Shown here: one piece after another, positions 1 to 9,767 of the stretch | Numbering within the stretch: position 1 is the stretch's first letter | How the letters are laid out: every line of letters starts with the position of its first letter | Assembly (NCBI RefSeq): GCF_002005305.1 | Contig: NZ_CP014782.1 | Location: 3,348,001 to 3,412,000, forward strand | Length of the DNA stretch: 64,000 nt | Direction: 5' to 3' | Source of the DNA: Shewanella psychrophila | Lineage (GTDB): Bacteria > Pseudomonadota > Gammaproteobacteria > Enterobacterales > Shewanellaceae | Made by a program: the position numbers and the translations under genes | Notes under the pieces: generated by a model | Told to the model about the DNA's origin: nothing | The model's database searches: none | The model's input: only the letters and a program-made list of their open reading frames with translations

Positions 1-1
1 A

Positions 2-583
2 GTTGGAAATAATCTCTATATGGAGATCTTTGCCGCCGTCAATAAACCTTGCCCCATTAGCTTGACTCAACATAGTTATTTTAATCTTGAGGGTAGCGGT
101 TCAACGAACAACAGAGGTCATCAATTACAGATAGAGACCACCAGCATGCTTGCTCTGGACGAGTCAGGTATTCCCACTGGAATAACAGATACTTCGGGTT
201 CTCTGCTGGATTTTCGCCGCGCTAAAGCCTTCTCTATCGCCCAGGATAGTGAGGAGTTTGTCTCCACATCCGGGATAGATCATTGCTATCTAACGAACTG
301 TTCGGGGGCAGAAATGACTCGCTTTGGCTGCCTTAGCGCACCTGAGTCCGGCAGAAGTATGACCCTATATACCAATCAGCCCGGTGTACAGGTTTACGGA
401 GCAAATTACCTTGGTGGCAACCCGGGAAAAGGTGGGCAAGCGCTAAAATCCCATCAAGCCATTTGTATCGAACCCCAACAGCTTCCTGATGGTGCCAACC
501 AACCCACTCTCGAGGCCGATCCCTGGATAAAACCTGAAGAGGTTTATCACCATATCAGTCGCTATGAATTTAATACGTTTTAA
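2..583 (+). CDS. galM: Aldose 1-epimerase, 3' part (5' end outside window)
   Basis: The frame is open from base 2, so the gene starts upstream of the window and only about 194 C-terminal residues are visible. The segment has the aldose 1-epimerase pattern: an LTQHSYFNL stretch containing the conserved His-Ser-Tyr-Phe-Asn of the active site, a later GIDHCY segment (conserved His) and a GVQVYGANYLGG region ending in an ICIEPQQLPDGAN block with the catalytic-type Glu. The family interconverts alpha and beta anomers of galactose or glucose in the cytoplasm or periplasm. The ATG at base 20 lies inside the conserved fold and is not the true start. Family call is secure; the precise sugar substrate is not. 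Confidence 0.88.
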   Translation, partial: VGNNLYMEIFAAVNKPCPISLTQHSYFNLEGSGSTNNRGHQLQIETTSMLALDESGIPTGITDTSGSLLDFRRAKAFSIAQDSEEFVSTSGIDHCYLTNCSGAEMTRFGCLSAPESGRSMTLYTNQPGVQVYGANYLGGNPGKGGQALKSHQAICIEPQQLPDGANQPTLEADPWIKPEEVYHHISRYEFNTF

Positions 584-590
584 GATGGAA

Positions 591-620
591 AAGCGCCTAG
601 GCTTTAGACCCTAGGCGCTT
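591..620. terminator. Hairpin between galM and the convergent hypothetical gene
   Basis: An 11-bp perfect inverted repeat (AAGCGCCTAGG / CCTAGGCGCTT) has an 8-base loop. It lies 8 bases after the galM stop and 31 bases beyond the stop of the convergent gene. A-rich and T-rich flanks are modest, so it is a likely but not textbook bidirectional terminator. Confidence 0.6.
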
Positions 621-651
621 ACATTCTTTCGACAGGCAAGTGTTGAGAAAA

Positions 652-1095
652 TTATTCTTCGAGCCCCCCAGACCAGCCGTTAGCAAACTCTCTGTCCAGA
701 CTCTCAGAGCCAGGCTCATTATCTGATGAGTCACTGGCGGTCTCATCTTGCTTTTTCGATTTAACTTTGGCCTTAGCCTTGGTAATTAGCGGCTTATGCT
801 TAGTAGCGTTCGCCTCAACCCACCCTTGATGCTTCTCCATAAATTCTGAACGAGCCGAGTCCCAGGCTGCACCATAAGTATCTTCTGCCGCCTTAATCCT
901 TGCCTTATCGAGATCATGCAGATTTCCCGAGACTATCTCTTCGGCGTACTCAATTATCGTATCTCTCACCGCATTATAGAGGTAGATACGTCCCGCTTGA
1001 GCTTCAGGAAACTGCTTGTCATGAATCACAATGACATTGCCTCGAGCGGTTCTTAATTCGCCATACCATACTGGTGTTTTTGTTGTGTTATACAT
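652..1095 (-). CDS. Conserved hypothetical protein, charged C-terminal tail
   Basis: I do not recognise a named family. The start at 1095 (protein begins MYNTTKTPVWYGEL) is preferred because an AAGGG element lies about 11 bases upstream; a GTG at 1146 would add 17 residues. The first 60 residues look like a compact domain with beta-rich segments. Residues about 100-147 are a Lys-rich then Ser/Asp/Glu-rich tail that is probably disordered. No signal peptide or membrane segment is visible, so it is presumably cytoplasmic. It converges with galM and shares the hairpin at 591-620. Confidence 0.6.
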   Translation of the reverse strand: MYNTTKTPVWYGELRTARGNVIVIHDKQFPEAQAGRIYLYNAVRDTIIEYAEEIVSGNLHDLDKARIKAAEDTYGAAWDSARSEFMEKHQGWVEANATKHKPLITKAKAKVKSKKQDETASDSSDNEPGSESLDREFANGWSGGLEE

Positions 1096-1146
1096 ATATG
1101 CCAATACCCTTAAATCAACACATACAGGAAGAAGTCTGTTCGTCAC

Positions 1147-1535
1147 TAGCCACTTAGACTAATAACACCCAATACGATCATCCGGTGTAGTTTCGGTCAA
1201 CAAGTACAAATGTTTGCCCATGATAAAAGAAAATCACCTTACTTTTTCCGTAAGGTCGCCCTGTGATCTGAACATCTCAGTCAATATCGAATTTAGCTTA
1301 AAGACACAGTTATTCAAGTTTTTCTGTGTAAAAAAAATTTAATCTACAATAAATAAACCATGTGCGCGGCTTTCTTAGACTCAGCCTAAATAAAAGGAAA
1401 ACTCATCATAATTACATTCAAATCAGCATCAGTAACAGCGTCAAACTCAATTACTTAGCCAAAAAGTAAAGCCAGTAATGACGAGTTTGAACTAGCCAGA
1501 TGACAGTGAGATTTCAATGAGACTACAAAAATATT
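1147..1535. other. Intergenic region, no gene seen
   Basis: This holds the upstream region of the hypothetical gene (transcribed left) and the sequence downstream of the quinone oxidoreductase gene. It is AT-rich, without an ORF of convincing composition, a strong hairpin or a recognisable operator. Confidence 0.5.
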
Positions 1536-2579
1536 TCAATCGAACTCTTCTCCATGGACCGCTAACACTATTTTTCCTCTGTGGCGACCCGACTCCATTA
1601 GTCGATGCGCACTAACACAGTCAGCGAGAGAGAACCTCGCCGATATATTAGGCACTAGCTTATTGGTGCTAGCTTCACCTTCTTGAGTCATATTCAATAA
1701 TGGCCAAACTTTTTTCCGTAACTCCGCGGCAATACTTGCCTTAGCTTCTACGCTCTGCGGCCTCAATGTGGAGCCAGTCCAAGTGATGCGCTTAGCCATG
1801 ATCCTGAATATATCCACTTGCGCCTGTGACCCTCTTTGCATTGCAACAGATACCATACGCCCATCGACGGCTAACGCCTTCAAGTTCTGGTTAATAAAAT
1901 CACCACCAGCAATATCGAACACCACATTCACCCCCATATTTGAGGTGTATTCCATCACAGGTTTAACAAAATCATCCTGATAGTTGAGGGCTAAATCCGC
2001 CCCTAAACTCAGACAATAATCACATTTATCATCACTACCCGATGTGGCAATGACTCTAGCACCGAATGTTTTAGCTAAGGCTATCGCTGCACTACCTATT
2101 CCGCCAGAGCCGCCATGAATGAGCACCGTTTCCCCAGATTTCAAACCCGCTCGCATAAACAGGTTACCCCACACTGTGAAGAAAGTTTCCGGGATAACGG
2201 CTGCTTGCTTCAAAGTCCAGCCCTTGGGGATAAGTAAGCAATGACAAGCATCTGTCGCCACGTACTTGCCATAACCTCCACCCGGCACTAAGGCCGTAAC
2301 CTTGTCACCGAGTTGCCATTGGCTTACTTCATCTCCAAGCGCGCAGATTTCTCCCGCCACCTCTAGACCCAAAATAGGGCTAGCATCCTTAGGCGGTGGA
2401 TAGACTCCCTTGCGCTGAGCGACATCAGGGCCATTGACACCGGCATAGGCCACCTTGATTAATACCTGGTTTTTAGCAAGTTTGGGCAAGATAGAACGCT
2501 TGAGAAACATCACACCAGCGTCGCCGGGATGATCGAAATCAACATGAAGATAATCTTGGGGTAGTAAGATGTTTGACAT
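1536..2579 (-). CDS. Zinc-independent quinone oxidoreductase-type alcohol dehydrogenase (MDR family)
   Basis: At 347 residues it has the usual length for the NAD(P)H:quinone oxidoreductase (QOR/Zeta-crystallin) branch of medium-chain dehydrogenases. Visible marks are the GroES-like N-terminal domain with VNGPDVAQRKGVYPPP, the substrate segment GLEVAGEICALG, and the Rossmann loop VLIHGGSGGIGSAAIALAK at about residues 153-171. The structural-zinc cysteine cluster of true alcohol dehydrogenases is not apparent. It probably reduces quinones or enones using NADPH in the cytoplasm. The human TP53I3 / bacterial qorA-like group fits best. It is transcribed alone. The substrate is unknown. Confidence 0.85.
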   Translation of the reverse strand: MSNILLPQDYLHVDFDHPGDAGVMFLKRSILPKLAKNQVLIKVAYAGVNGPDVAQRKGVYPPPKDASPILGLEVAGEICALGDEVSQWQLGDKVTALVPGGGYGKYVATDACHCLLIPKGWTLKQAAVIPETFFTVWGNLFMRAGLKSGETVLIHGGSGGIGSAAIALAKTFGARVIATSGSDDKCDYCLSLGADLALNYQDDFVKPVMEYTSNMGVNVVFDIAGGDFINQNLKALAVDGRMVSVAMQRGSQAQVDIFRIMAKRITWTGSTLRPQSVEAKASIAAELRKKVWPLLNMTQEGEASTNKLVPNISARFSLADCVSAHRLMESGRHRGKIVLAVHGEEFD

Positions 2580-2999
2580 AGTCGTTTGAGGTTTCTATTT
2601 ATGCTCTCTTATACATACACCCCTTAATGACTCGAATCAATAGATCCGAAGTGAGTGATTTCCATCTCTGGATCCAATGGCTGTTCCATCAGTAAATTTT
2701 TAGCATTAAATGCTACTTTTTTATGGACTTTAAAATTAAATTAAAATCAATGAGTTAAATACCTACTTAATAGAACCAATCTAATTACGAACAAAAAACG
2801 ATCAAATTTATATTGTATATTATATTCCGCACCTATATTGTTACCTTTATGTTACACCGTCAACCAAGGAAAGTGTTGCATCTCAGATGTCATGCATGTG
2901 GTCGCTTCTTTATCTACAAGATTAACAAGATCTGCTCAGCAGACAGTTATCTCCAGAGTCAATTAGGCCTCTGGAGCAATCAACAATAATGGAGACCCC
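2580..2999. other. AT-rich divergent promoter region, no gene
   Basis: This lies between the divergent quinone oxidoreductase and collagenase genes. It is strongly AT-rich from about 2700 to 2860 and must hold both promoters, but no operator was identified. A GGAG ribosome-binding element stands 5 bases before the collagenase ATG. Confidence 0.5.
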
Positions 3000-5900
3000 A
3001 TGAAACTTAATACCCTGGTCGTCGCACTTGGCTTAGCAACAAGCTTCAGTGCAATGAGTAATACACAAGTGAGCCAAGATGAGAGTAATTTAGACTCGAG
3101 TCTAGTCTCTACATCCTTACCTTCATCCAATTTATCACCGACTCTAGCCTCAAGCCTAACCGGCTCCCCTTGGGTTAACACTGCATCGACATTCGCATCG
3201 CCTGGCCCTATTGGGCTAAGTGGCCCTATGGCTGCTACTGGTTGCAGCGCATTTATCGGCCTTAGCGGCAATGCTCTGGTGACTGAACTTGCGAGCTCAG
3301 ATCCTCAATGTGTCAGCCCGCTCTATAACTTAAAAGGCCCGGACGCCACTGCGTTATTTAGTGAGTCTAATATGCGCTCTGTCGCCGCAGCTGTGCGTGA
3401 CCGTGCACCTGCTTATACCGGAGTTGATTCTACAGGTATCGAATCGTTGATCTATTTTCAGCGCGCCGCACTCTATGTGCAGTTCTATAGTCCTAACGAT
3501 GTACCGGTCTATTCGAGCGCAGTTAAGTCTGATGTCAAGACTCAGCTCACCAGCCTCTTCAACAATGGCAACATCTGGACCGTCTCAACGGAGAATTCTG
3601 GTGTTTTGAAGGAAACCCTGATCCTCATCGACTCCATTGGACTCGGCGCCGATTTCAATCACATCACCAAAGAAGTACTCACCCGCTTTGATGCCAGCTG
3701 GGAAGTTAACTTCGGGATGAATGCCGCCGCAAACTCGGTTTTCACGACCTTGTTCCGCGCCCAGTGGGATGAGCCCATGAAGGCACTCTATGCCACGGAC
3801 CACACCATTCTCGATGCCCTGAATAATTTCCAATTAGCCAATCGTCACCTAGTCGGTACCGATGCCGAATATGTACTAACCAATGCTGTTCGTGAGATGT
3901 CTCGTCTGTATCACATCCCTGAGATGAAAAGTCGAGTCACCACCTTAGTCAAGGCCGTACTCGACAGCAGCAGTAAGAATGATGCTTCGAAAGTGGTCTG
4001 GATGGCCGCGGCCGAAATGGCCGATTACTACGATCGCAGTAATTGTAACTACTACAATATCTGCGGCTTCAAGGCGCAGCTTGAGGCTGAAACCTTAACC
4101 TTCAATTGGGAATGTTCTTCCACATTGAAGATGCGTGCTCAGAGTATGTATCGAGATCAGGCGAATTGGGCATGTGGCGTGTTAGGTACTCAGGAAAATT
4201 ACTTCCATACTAAGCTGGCCACTAACCGTACCCCGGTCGCAAATGACAACAACAGCGCCTTAGAGCTGATCGTATTTGACAGCTCCAGCGACTATCAGTC
4301 CTATGCAGGGACTTTTTTCGGTATCGCAACCAACAATGGTGGCATGTATCTAGAGGGCTCGCCTGCCGGACTTAAGAATCAGGCACGCTTTATTGCCTAT
4401 GAGGCCGAGTGGCGCAGACCCGATTTCCATATCTGGAACCTACAACACGAATACGTGCATTACTTAGATGGCCGCTATAACTTGCAAGGTGATTTCAGCC
4501 GCGGGATCTCGGCTGATACCATCTGGTGGATCGAGGGCTTAGCCGAATACATCTCTTACCGTGATGCCAACACGACGGCAATCACCTTAGGTGAAACCGG
4601 AGAGTTCCCACTTTCAGCTATATTCAAGAATAACTACAACTCAGGCCAAGACCGTATTTATCGCTGGGGCTATCTGGCGGTTCGCTTCATGTTTGAGAAT
4701 CATAAAGCCGATGTGGATCAAATTTTAGCCTACCTGAGAAATGATCAATATACTGAATATCAAACCTTTATGGATGGTATCGGTACACGCTATGACAACG
4801 AGTGGACCGGCTGGCTAACCAGTGGCTTAAGTACAGTAGATAACGGCATAGTCGACCACGGTCCATCCGATACCGCCGCTCTTCTCAGTGGTACAGAAGG
4901 TAACTGGACAGGTCCGGTTTCGACCATAAGTAAAGACTACTCGCCATGTACCGTAACCAGTGAAGCCTATCGCTACACGCCTGATGCATCTCTGGTCATA
5001 GATCAACCCATGGAGTGTATCGACTCGCAAAATGGCAGAGCCAGCTTTGCCTTTGCCAATGTCGACAGAACTAACCAAACCTTATGGATCAAGACAGGCG
5101 GCGGCTGGGGTGATGCCGATATCTACTACAGCACCACAGGTTGGGCGAGCGGTGAAGTCAACGATGGCTTCGGCATAGGAAATGGTAACCATGAGGTAAT
5201 TCAGGTCACCCTGAATCCGAATGAGTATTGGCACTACCTGACACTCTCGGGTGAATTTGGTGGAGCTAACCTTCTTGTCAGCACCACAGAGGTGTTTGCC
5301 GATCCAGATCCGGCTCAAGGCGGTGGAACCAATCCAAACCCTAATCCAGATCCAGCTCCCGACTGCGGCGCTGCGACCATGAGTGATGGCCAGCTAACGT
5401 TCGCTAAAGAAGAGTGTATCAGTGGCGGTAGAAGCAGCTTCTATGTTTTTGTAGAAGAAGATAATACTCAGCTAACCATCACAATATCGGGTGGGATCGG
5501 CGATGCAAGCCTGTATTACAACGCTAATACCTGGGCCGATGCTAACAATGCTCATGCCCGCTCTACAAACGCAGGTAACGAAGAGTCTATCCAAGTGACA
5601 GCCAACCGTGGATGGCGTTATATCGTAGTCGATACCGATACCGAGTACAGCGGCACGACCATTAACGTTAGCTTAGGTGGCGGCACTATTCCGCCAGTTA
5701 CCCCACCAGCTACGGGTAACATCAGTGATGCCTGTCAGACACTCAACCCTGTGAGCGATGGACGACTCGCATCCGGTGAAGCAATCTGTACAGCCGATGG
5801 CGTGAACTACTACACCATGTGGGTTGATGCTGGTACCACAGAGCTGACAGTGAGCACAGCTCATGGAACAGGTGATGTGAGCCTATACGGTGGCACTAGC

Positions 5901-6056
5901 TGGCCTAGTGCTCAGTCTAACTCGGCATCATCGACTAACGCGGCGAGTACCAGTGAGTCATTCACTGTGACTAACCCAATCGAAGGCTGGTACTACATCA
6001 CTCTACAGAGTGAACAAACCAGTTCGGGTGTGGCCATTCAGGCAGATCTGAAGTAA
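3000..6056 (+). CDS. Secreted microbial collagenase (peptidase family M9) with three PPC-like C-terminal domains
   Basis: This 1018-residue exported metalloprotease starts with a signal peptide of about 20 residues. The zinc motif HEYVH is at residues 483-487, followed by the M9-typical LDGRY, with the third ligand Glu512 in WWIEGLAEY. This matches the HEXXH plus distant Glu of Vibrio and Clostridium collagenases. The N-terminal ~400 residues correspond to the M9 activator part. The C-terminal third holds three repeated beta domains (about 640-770, 795-900 and 915-1018), each with a D-(A/V)-(D/S)-(I/L)-Y-Y-like strand and a (G/N)WYY-like ending, typical of bacterial pre-peptidase C-terminal domains, joined by Asn/Pro-rich linkers. 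Predicted role: degradation of collagen or gelatin outside the cell. The next gene is separated by a terminator hairpin. Confidence 0.92.
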   Translation: MKLNTLVVALGLATSFSAMSNTQVSQDESNLDSSLVSTSLPSSNLSPTLASSLTGSPWVNTASTFASPGPIGLSGPMAATGCSAFIGLSGNALVTELASSDPQCVSPLYNLKGPDATALFSESNMRSVAAAVRDRAPAYTGVDSTGIESLIYFQRAALYVQFYSPNDVPVYSSAVKSDVKTQLTSLFNNGNIWTVSTENSGVLKETLILIDSIGLGADFNHITKEVLTRFDASWEVNFGMNAAANSVFTTLFRAQWDEPMKALYATDHTILDALNNFQLANRHLVGTDAEYVLTNAVREMSRLYHIPEMKSRVTTLVKAVLDSSSKNDASKVVWMAAAEMADYYDRSNCNYYNICGFKAQLEAETLTFNWECSSTLKMRAQSMYRDQANWACGVLGTQENYFHTKLATNRTPVANDNNSALELIVFDSSSDYQSYAGTFFGIATNNGGMYLEGSPAGLKNQARFIAYEAEWRRPDFHIWNLQHEYVHYLDGRYNLQGDFSRGISADTIWWIEGLAEYISYRDANTTAITLGETGEFPLSAIFKNNYNSGQDRIYRWGYLAVRFMFENHKADVDQILAYLRNDQYTEYQTFMDGIGTRYDNEWTGWLTSGLSTVDNGIVDHGPSDTAALLSGTEGNWTGPVSTISKDYSPCTVTSEAYRYTPDASLVIDQPMECIDSQNGRASFAFANVDRTNQTLWIKTGGGWGDADIYYSTTGWASGEVNDGFGIGNGNHEVIQVTLNPNEYWHYLTLSGEFGGANLLVSTTEVFADPDPAQGGGTNPNPNPDPAPDCGAATMSDGQLTFAKEECISGGRSSFYVFVEEDNTQLTITISGGIGDASLYYNANTWADANNAHARSTNAGNEESIQVTANRGWRYIVVDTDTEYSGTTINVSLGGGTIPPVTPPATGNISDACQTLNPVSDGRLASGEAICTADGVNYYTMWVDAGTTELTVSTAHGTGDVSLYGGTSWPSAQSNSASSTNAASTSESFTVTNPIEGWYYITLQSEQTSSGVAIQADLK

Positions 6057-6066
6057 TTAATGAAGG

Positions 6067-6097
6067 AACCTAGCTTCTAGAGTTTAGGAGCTAGGTT
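6067..6097 (+). terminator. Terminator after the collagenase gene
   Basis: Inverted repeat AACCTAGCT / AGCTAGGTT with a short loop, followed by TTTCTTAT. It begins 10 bases beyond the collagenase stop codon. Confidence 0.65.
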
Positions 6098-6114
6098 TCT
6101 TATCTGGAGTTATA

Positions 6115-6642
6115 ATGAAAATACTAGCCCCTATAACCCTGCTGTTTATCTTCAGCAGCCCAAGTCATGCGGATCAAACCTCTCATCAAGAAGCTGCACA
6201 GTCAGTATTAGATGCCACCTTCGCTCAAGACGTGATCCCCCAAGCCATGTATCAGCTTAAAGCCAGTTACGCTCATCTGGTTAAAGATCTGCCCTTAAAG
6301 AAAGACCATAGAGAGATTGAGACCAAGTACAGGGAGCAGGCTTTCGAACTCGCTAACAAGCGGCTAAACTGGGAACGGATCCAACCTGAGTTTATTTCTC
6401 TCTATACCAGCACTTACAACGAGCAAGAGCTAAAGGATATTGCCGCCTTCTACCGCAGCGAGACAGGCAAAAAGTATCTGAAAAATATGCCCACTACGTT
6501 AAGACAATCCAGCCAGTTAGTACAAGCTGAGATGAGGAATATCCAGGGCGAGTTCAAACAAATCATCACTCAACTCGAGCTCGCTAGCGGCATTGAGAAG
6601 TCCCATACCCCTAGCCAATCCACTAGCGGCCACCAACACTAA
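6115..6642 (+). CDS. DUF2059-type periplasmic protein
   Basis: A 175-residue protein with a clear signal peptide (KILAPITLLFIFSSPSHA, cleavage near residue 19). The rest is helical. The segment YNEQELKDIAAFYRSETGKK is the hallmark of the DUF2059 family, a group of exported proteins of unknown function. The last 20 residues are Ser/Thr/His-rich and probably disordered. A ribosome-binding element (GGAG) lies 6 bases before the ATG. It sits immediately after the collagenase terminator, so it probably has its own promoter or receives read-through. Confidence 0.82.
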   Translation: MKILAPITLLFIFSSPSHADQTSHQEAAQSVLDATFAQDVIPQAMYQLKASYAHLVKDLPLKKDHREIETKYREQAFELANKRLNWERIQPEFISLYTSTYNEQELKDIAAFYRSETGKKYLKNMPTTLRQSSQLVQAEMRNIQGEFKQIITQLELASGIEKSHTPSQSTSGHQH

Positions 6643-6696
6643 TACCAATCGGTATAACACCAGTGTTCCCAGTTTTTAAAACCCAAAAATAACCAT

Positions 6697-6719
6697 TAAA
6701 AAAGCGGCCCTAAGGCCGC
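6697..6719 (-). terminator. Rho-independent terminator of the subtilisin-like protease gene
   Basis: Stem GCGGCC / GGCCGC around a 4-base loop, followed on the minus strand by a run of Ts (the A-run 6697-6703 on the plus strand). It lies 57 bases beyond the protease stop. Confidence 0.8.
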
Positions 6720-6775
6720 AATCTAACAAGGAATAGTTTCCTTATGGCACATCTAAGTGCCTTAAATCTATTAAC

Positions 6776-9286
6776 TTAGAACTGAGCCGTAATTGGATCA
6801 GAACATAGGCTAGTAGAGGTTTCACAGATCTTGTACTCAACCGATGCTGGAGCATTAGTGAAACGGTCACGGTAACGACCGTCGTTATCTGTAGTTGCGA
6901 CCATGACACCATCACGATAGATAGTTACAGACTCACCAGAAGCACCATCCCATGTCAGATCCACAAGTGCACTACCGCGACGTGAAACTCTCGCTCGTGT
7001 AACACCAGCTGTGATGCTGTGCTCAAACACTTCAACGTCCATCATAGCTGTGTCTTCGTTGCCTTCGGCATCAGTCACAGTCATAGACACAGAGTATGTA
7101 CCTGCAGCAGCATAAACATAGCTTGGGCTCATATCAGCAGAAACCGAACCATCACCGAAGCTCCAGCTATAGCTAACGATATCGTCATTAGCATCAGTAC
7201 TCGTGTTAGTAAATGCCACATTCAGGCTATCAACACTGTAATCGAAGCTTGCAACAGGTGCAGCAGGAGCCGCATCACCAACACCAGAAACCACCATACC
7301 CCAGCTATTTAGTGTACCTGTATCAGCACCAACATTATCACTAACAAATAGCGTCCAAGTACCGGCTACCATCTCACCATTGAAGTCACTTAGATCCCAA
7401 CTCTTGATGATGTCATCGGCACTGCCACCAGCACGATTAGATAGAACAACTTCTGTGCCAGCTGGTGAAGTCAAAGTCACCAGTAAATCACCACTCCAGG
7501 TATGAGTGATATTCACATCGGCATTAACACCAAATATCTGCACCTCATCACTAACCTCGATAGTGCTGGTGATACCAGCTGCATCGTTATCAGGAATGTC
7601 TACAGATGAGTCATTGCGGTAAGTGAAGTCTTCAAGCCCCTGTGGAAGCACAGTCAGAGATACTGACTTGTCTTTCTGGATCATGCCATCATCACCAGAA
7701 ACGGTAATGGTGTAGTCACCCCATGCCGCATTATCTGCAGTCATCACATCGACGGTAAACATATCTCCCGCCATCACAGAGTCGGTAGATAGAGTCACAC
7801 CATCGAGTGCAGGTGAAACGGCAACTGTTAGCGCAACTGTATCATCCCAACCCGCTACACTACCGACACTGAAATCATAACTGGTGCCAGAACCCGCTTC
7901 GACAGTTTGAGACACTGGCGTTGCAGTGAAGCGATAACTTGGAGAAGGATCGGCCATATCCAATGCAGTCGCTACGTTGAGTCGAGTACCTGCAACAGTC
8001 TTGCCTGTTAGGTCAGCATTCGTATCACCTGAATCCATCAGCAGTTGCTTCATCTCGGCAACGCTCAAATCTGGGTTAATAGACCAAACTAAAGCAGCAG
8101 CACCTGTCATATGAGGCGTTGCCATCGAAGTCCCCGAAAAGGTCGAATAACCATTACCTGGAGTCGTCGATAGAATAGATGAACCTGGTGCTCCCATATC
8201 TACACTGGTTAAGCCCCACTGTGAGAAGCCTGACATATTGTCATTTCTATCGGTACTGGCAATAGCCATCACAGCATCTGAATCATAACTTGCCGGATAA
8301 CTAGGAGTAGCATCATTATCTGACGCGCTGTTACCCGCTGCAGCGAAGAATAAGATGCCTGCATCGCCTGCTGAATCAATTGAGTCTTTTAGCGCTTGGC
8401 TAAACCCACCGCCACCCCATGAGTTGTTGGTCGCCTTGATGTCGACACCATGATTGATCTTAAGATCTGTCATATAATCGATACAGGCAATCGCCCCTTC
8501 GGTAGAACCTGAGCCACCCGCATCGAGGAATTGACAACCCACGATCGTCACGTCCCAGTTTACGCCAACAACACCGATACCATTGTTGCCTTTAGCGCCA
8601 ATAGTACCCGATACATGTGTACCATGACCGTTACCGTCCATTGGATCGCCATTATCATTGATGGCGCTGTAACCGTGAACATCATCGATCACACCGTTGC
8701 CGTCATCATCGATACCATTACCAGGGATTTCATTAGGGTTAGTCCAAATATTTCCCTGTAGATCTTCATGGTTATAATCGACACCCGTGTCGATAACACC
8801 AACGACTACGCTAGTATCACCTGTAGTGATATCCCAGGCTTCCACCGCATCGATATCGGCATCGGTCGTTCCACCATCCTGACCTGTGTTATTCATGCCC
8901 CAAAGAGAGACAAAGTCAGGATCATCTGGTGTACCTATGGCCTTTATCACATAGTTAGGCTCGGCATACTTAACCGCAGGGTGTTTACTGATGACCTTAA
9001 TTGCCTCATCAACATTTGCGCCTGAACGCAAAGACATTTTAGCTAAGCGTCCATCGAGCAAGCGAGAAAATTTATCATCGATACCATCAGCATTGAGATC
9101 CCGAATGGAGCCTCTCACTAATCTCTGAGCCGAAAGTCGCTCACTCTTAGTCGTATTATCTTTATAAACAACGAGAATTGAGTCTTTAACATACTCATGA
9201 TTAGAAATTGATTTTGCTTGTACTGGCGCAGATACAGCCATAACCCCTGCAATGGCAATTGCCAGAGGTGACAGTTTGTTCAACAT
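6776..9286 (-). CDS. Secreted subtilisin-like serine protease (S8) with P-domain and PKD domain
   Basis: The start at 9286 (MLNKLSPLAI) is chosen because an AGGA element precedes it by 9 bases and it leads directly into a signal peptide ending near PVQA; an upstream ATG at 9322 would add 12 residues. The product is 836 residues. An inhibitor-I9-like propeptide runs to about residue 115. Catalytic residues are Asp166 (VVGVIDTGVD), His221 (GNGHGTHVSG) and Ser387 (SGTSMATPHM), with the oxyanion Asn in AAAGNS near 319. Downstream are a proprotein-convertase P-like domain (about 545-665), a PKD domain (about 672-750, SYSWSFGDGS) and an 80-residue C-terminal beta domain. Predicted role: extracellular protein degradation. 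It has its own terminator. Confidence 0.93.
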   Translation of the reverse strand: MLNKLSPLAIAIAGVMAVSAPVQAKSISNHEYVKDSILVVYKDNTTKSERLSAQRLVRGSIRDLNADGIDDKFSRLLDGRLAKMSLRSGANVDEAIKVISKHPAVKYAEPNYVIKAIGTPDDPDFVSLWGMNNTGQDGGTTDADIDAVEAWDITTGDTSVVVGVIDTGVDYNHEDLQGNIWTNPNEIPGNGIDDDGNGVIDDVHGYSAINDNGDPMDGNGHGTHVSGTIGAKGNNGIGVVGVNWDVTIVGCQFLDAGGSGSTEGAIACIDYMTDLKINHGVDIKATNNSWGGGGFSQALKDSIDSAGDAGILFFAAAGNSASDNDATPSYPASYDSDAVMAIASTDRNDNMSGFSQWGLTSVDMGAPGSSILSTTPGNGYSTFSGTSMATPHMTGAAALVWSINPDLSVAEMKQLLMDSGDTNADLTGKTVAGTRLNVATALDMADPSPSYRFTATPVSQTVEAGSGTSYDFSVGSVAGWDDTVALTVAVSPALDGVTLSTDSVMAGDMFTVDVMTADNAAWGDYTITVSGDDGMIQKDKSVSLTVLPQGLEDFTYRNDSSVDIPDNDAAGITSTIEVSDEVQIFGVNADVNITHTWSGDLLVTLTSPAGTEVVLSNRAGGSADDIIKSWDLSDFNGEMVAGTWTLFVSDNVGADTGTLNSWGMVVSGVGDAAPAAPVASFDYSVDSLNVAFTNTSTDANDDIVSYSWSFGDGSVSADMSPSYVYAAAGTYSVSMTVTDAEGNEDTAMMDVEVFEHSITAGVTRARVSRRGSALVDLTWDGASGESVTIYRDGVMVATTDNDGRYRDRFTNAPASVEYKICETSTSLCSDPITAQF

Positions 9287-9767
9287 AAACTGGTTTCCTA
9301 TTAATCCTTTAAAATTCCCCAATCCGGTACTTCATCCCTTTACTGCGACATTCCTTGAGCTAATACCTAAAGGTATAAGCAAGCTTCGAATGTCACAGCG
9401 TGATAACCGGCACTTATTAACCCGTGAATTTTTGCCACACAAATACAAAATTTAAAAGAGCGTTAACATTTTTTACAACTTTACTACTAGTCGGATGGGG
9501 TTATGCATTTAAAGAATATTTAATAACATTAAGGGTAAAAACCATATTTTTCACTGAATTACATCAAATTATAAGTTTATTAATTTAATTTGAATAAATA
9601 TACCTTCTTCCGATTGCGGCATTTTTCATCGATACGTACCTTGGAGATCAAATTTGGCTTAGCTAAATACATGGCCAAGTCAGAGATATTTATCGCGAGT
9701 CAGAATCAATTTTTTGCAAGTATTACGCATTTATTGTCATGACAAGCAACTCGTAAAGGGGTGTTAA
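9287..9767. promoter_or_regulatory. Divergent promoter region of the protease and curli genes
   Basis: About 480 bases of AT-rich sequence separate the left-running protease from right-running csgB. An AAGGGG ribosome-binding element precedes the GTG start of csgB by 7 bases. In enteric bacteria csgBA expression depends on the activator CsgD binding upstream. No CsgD gene is in this window and I cannot identify a CsgD box by eye, so the regulator is open. Confidence 0.45.
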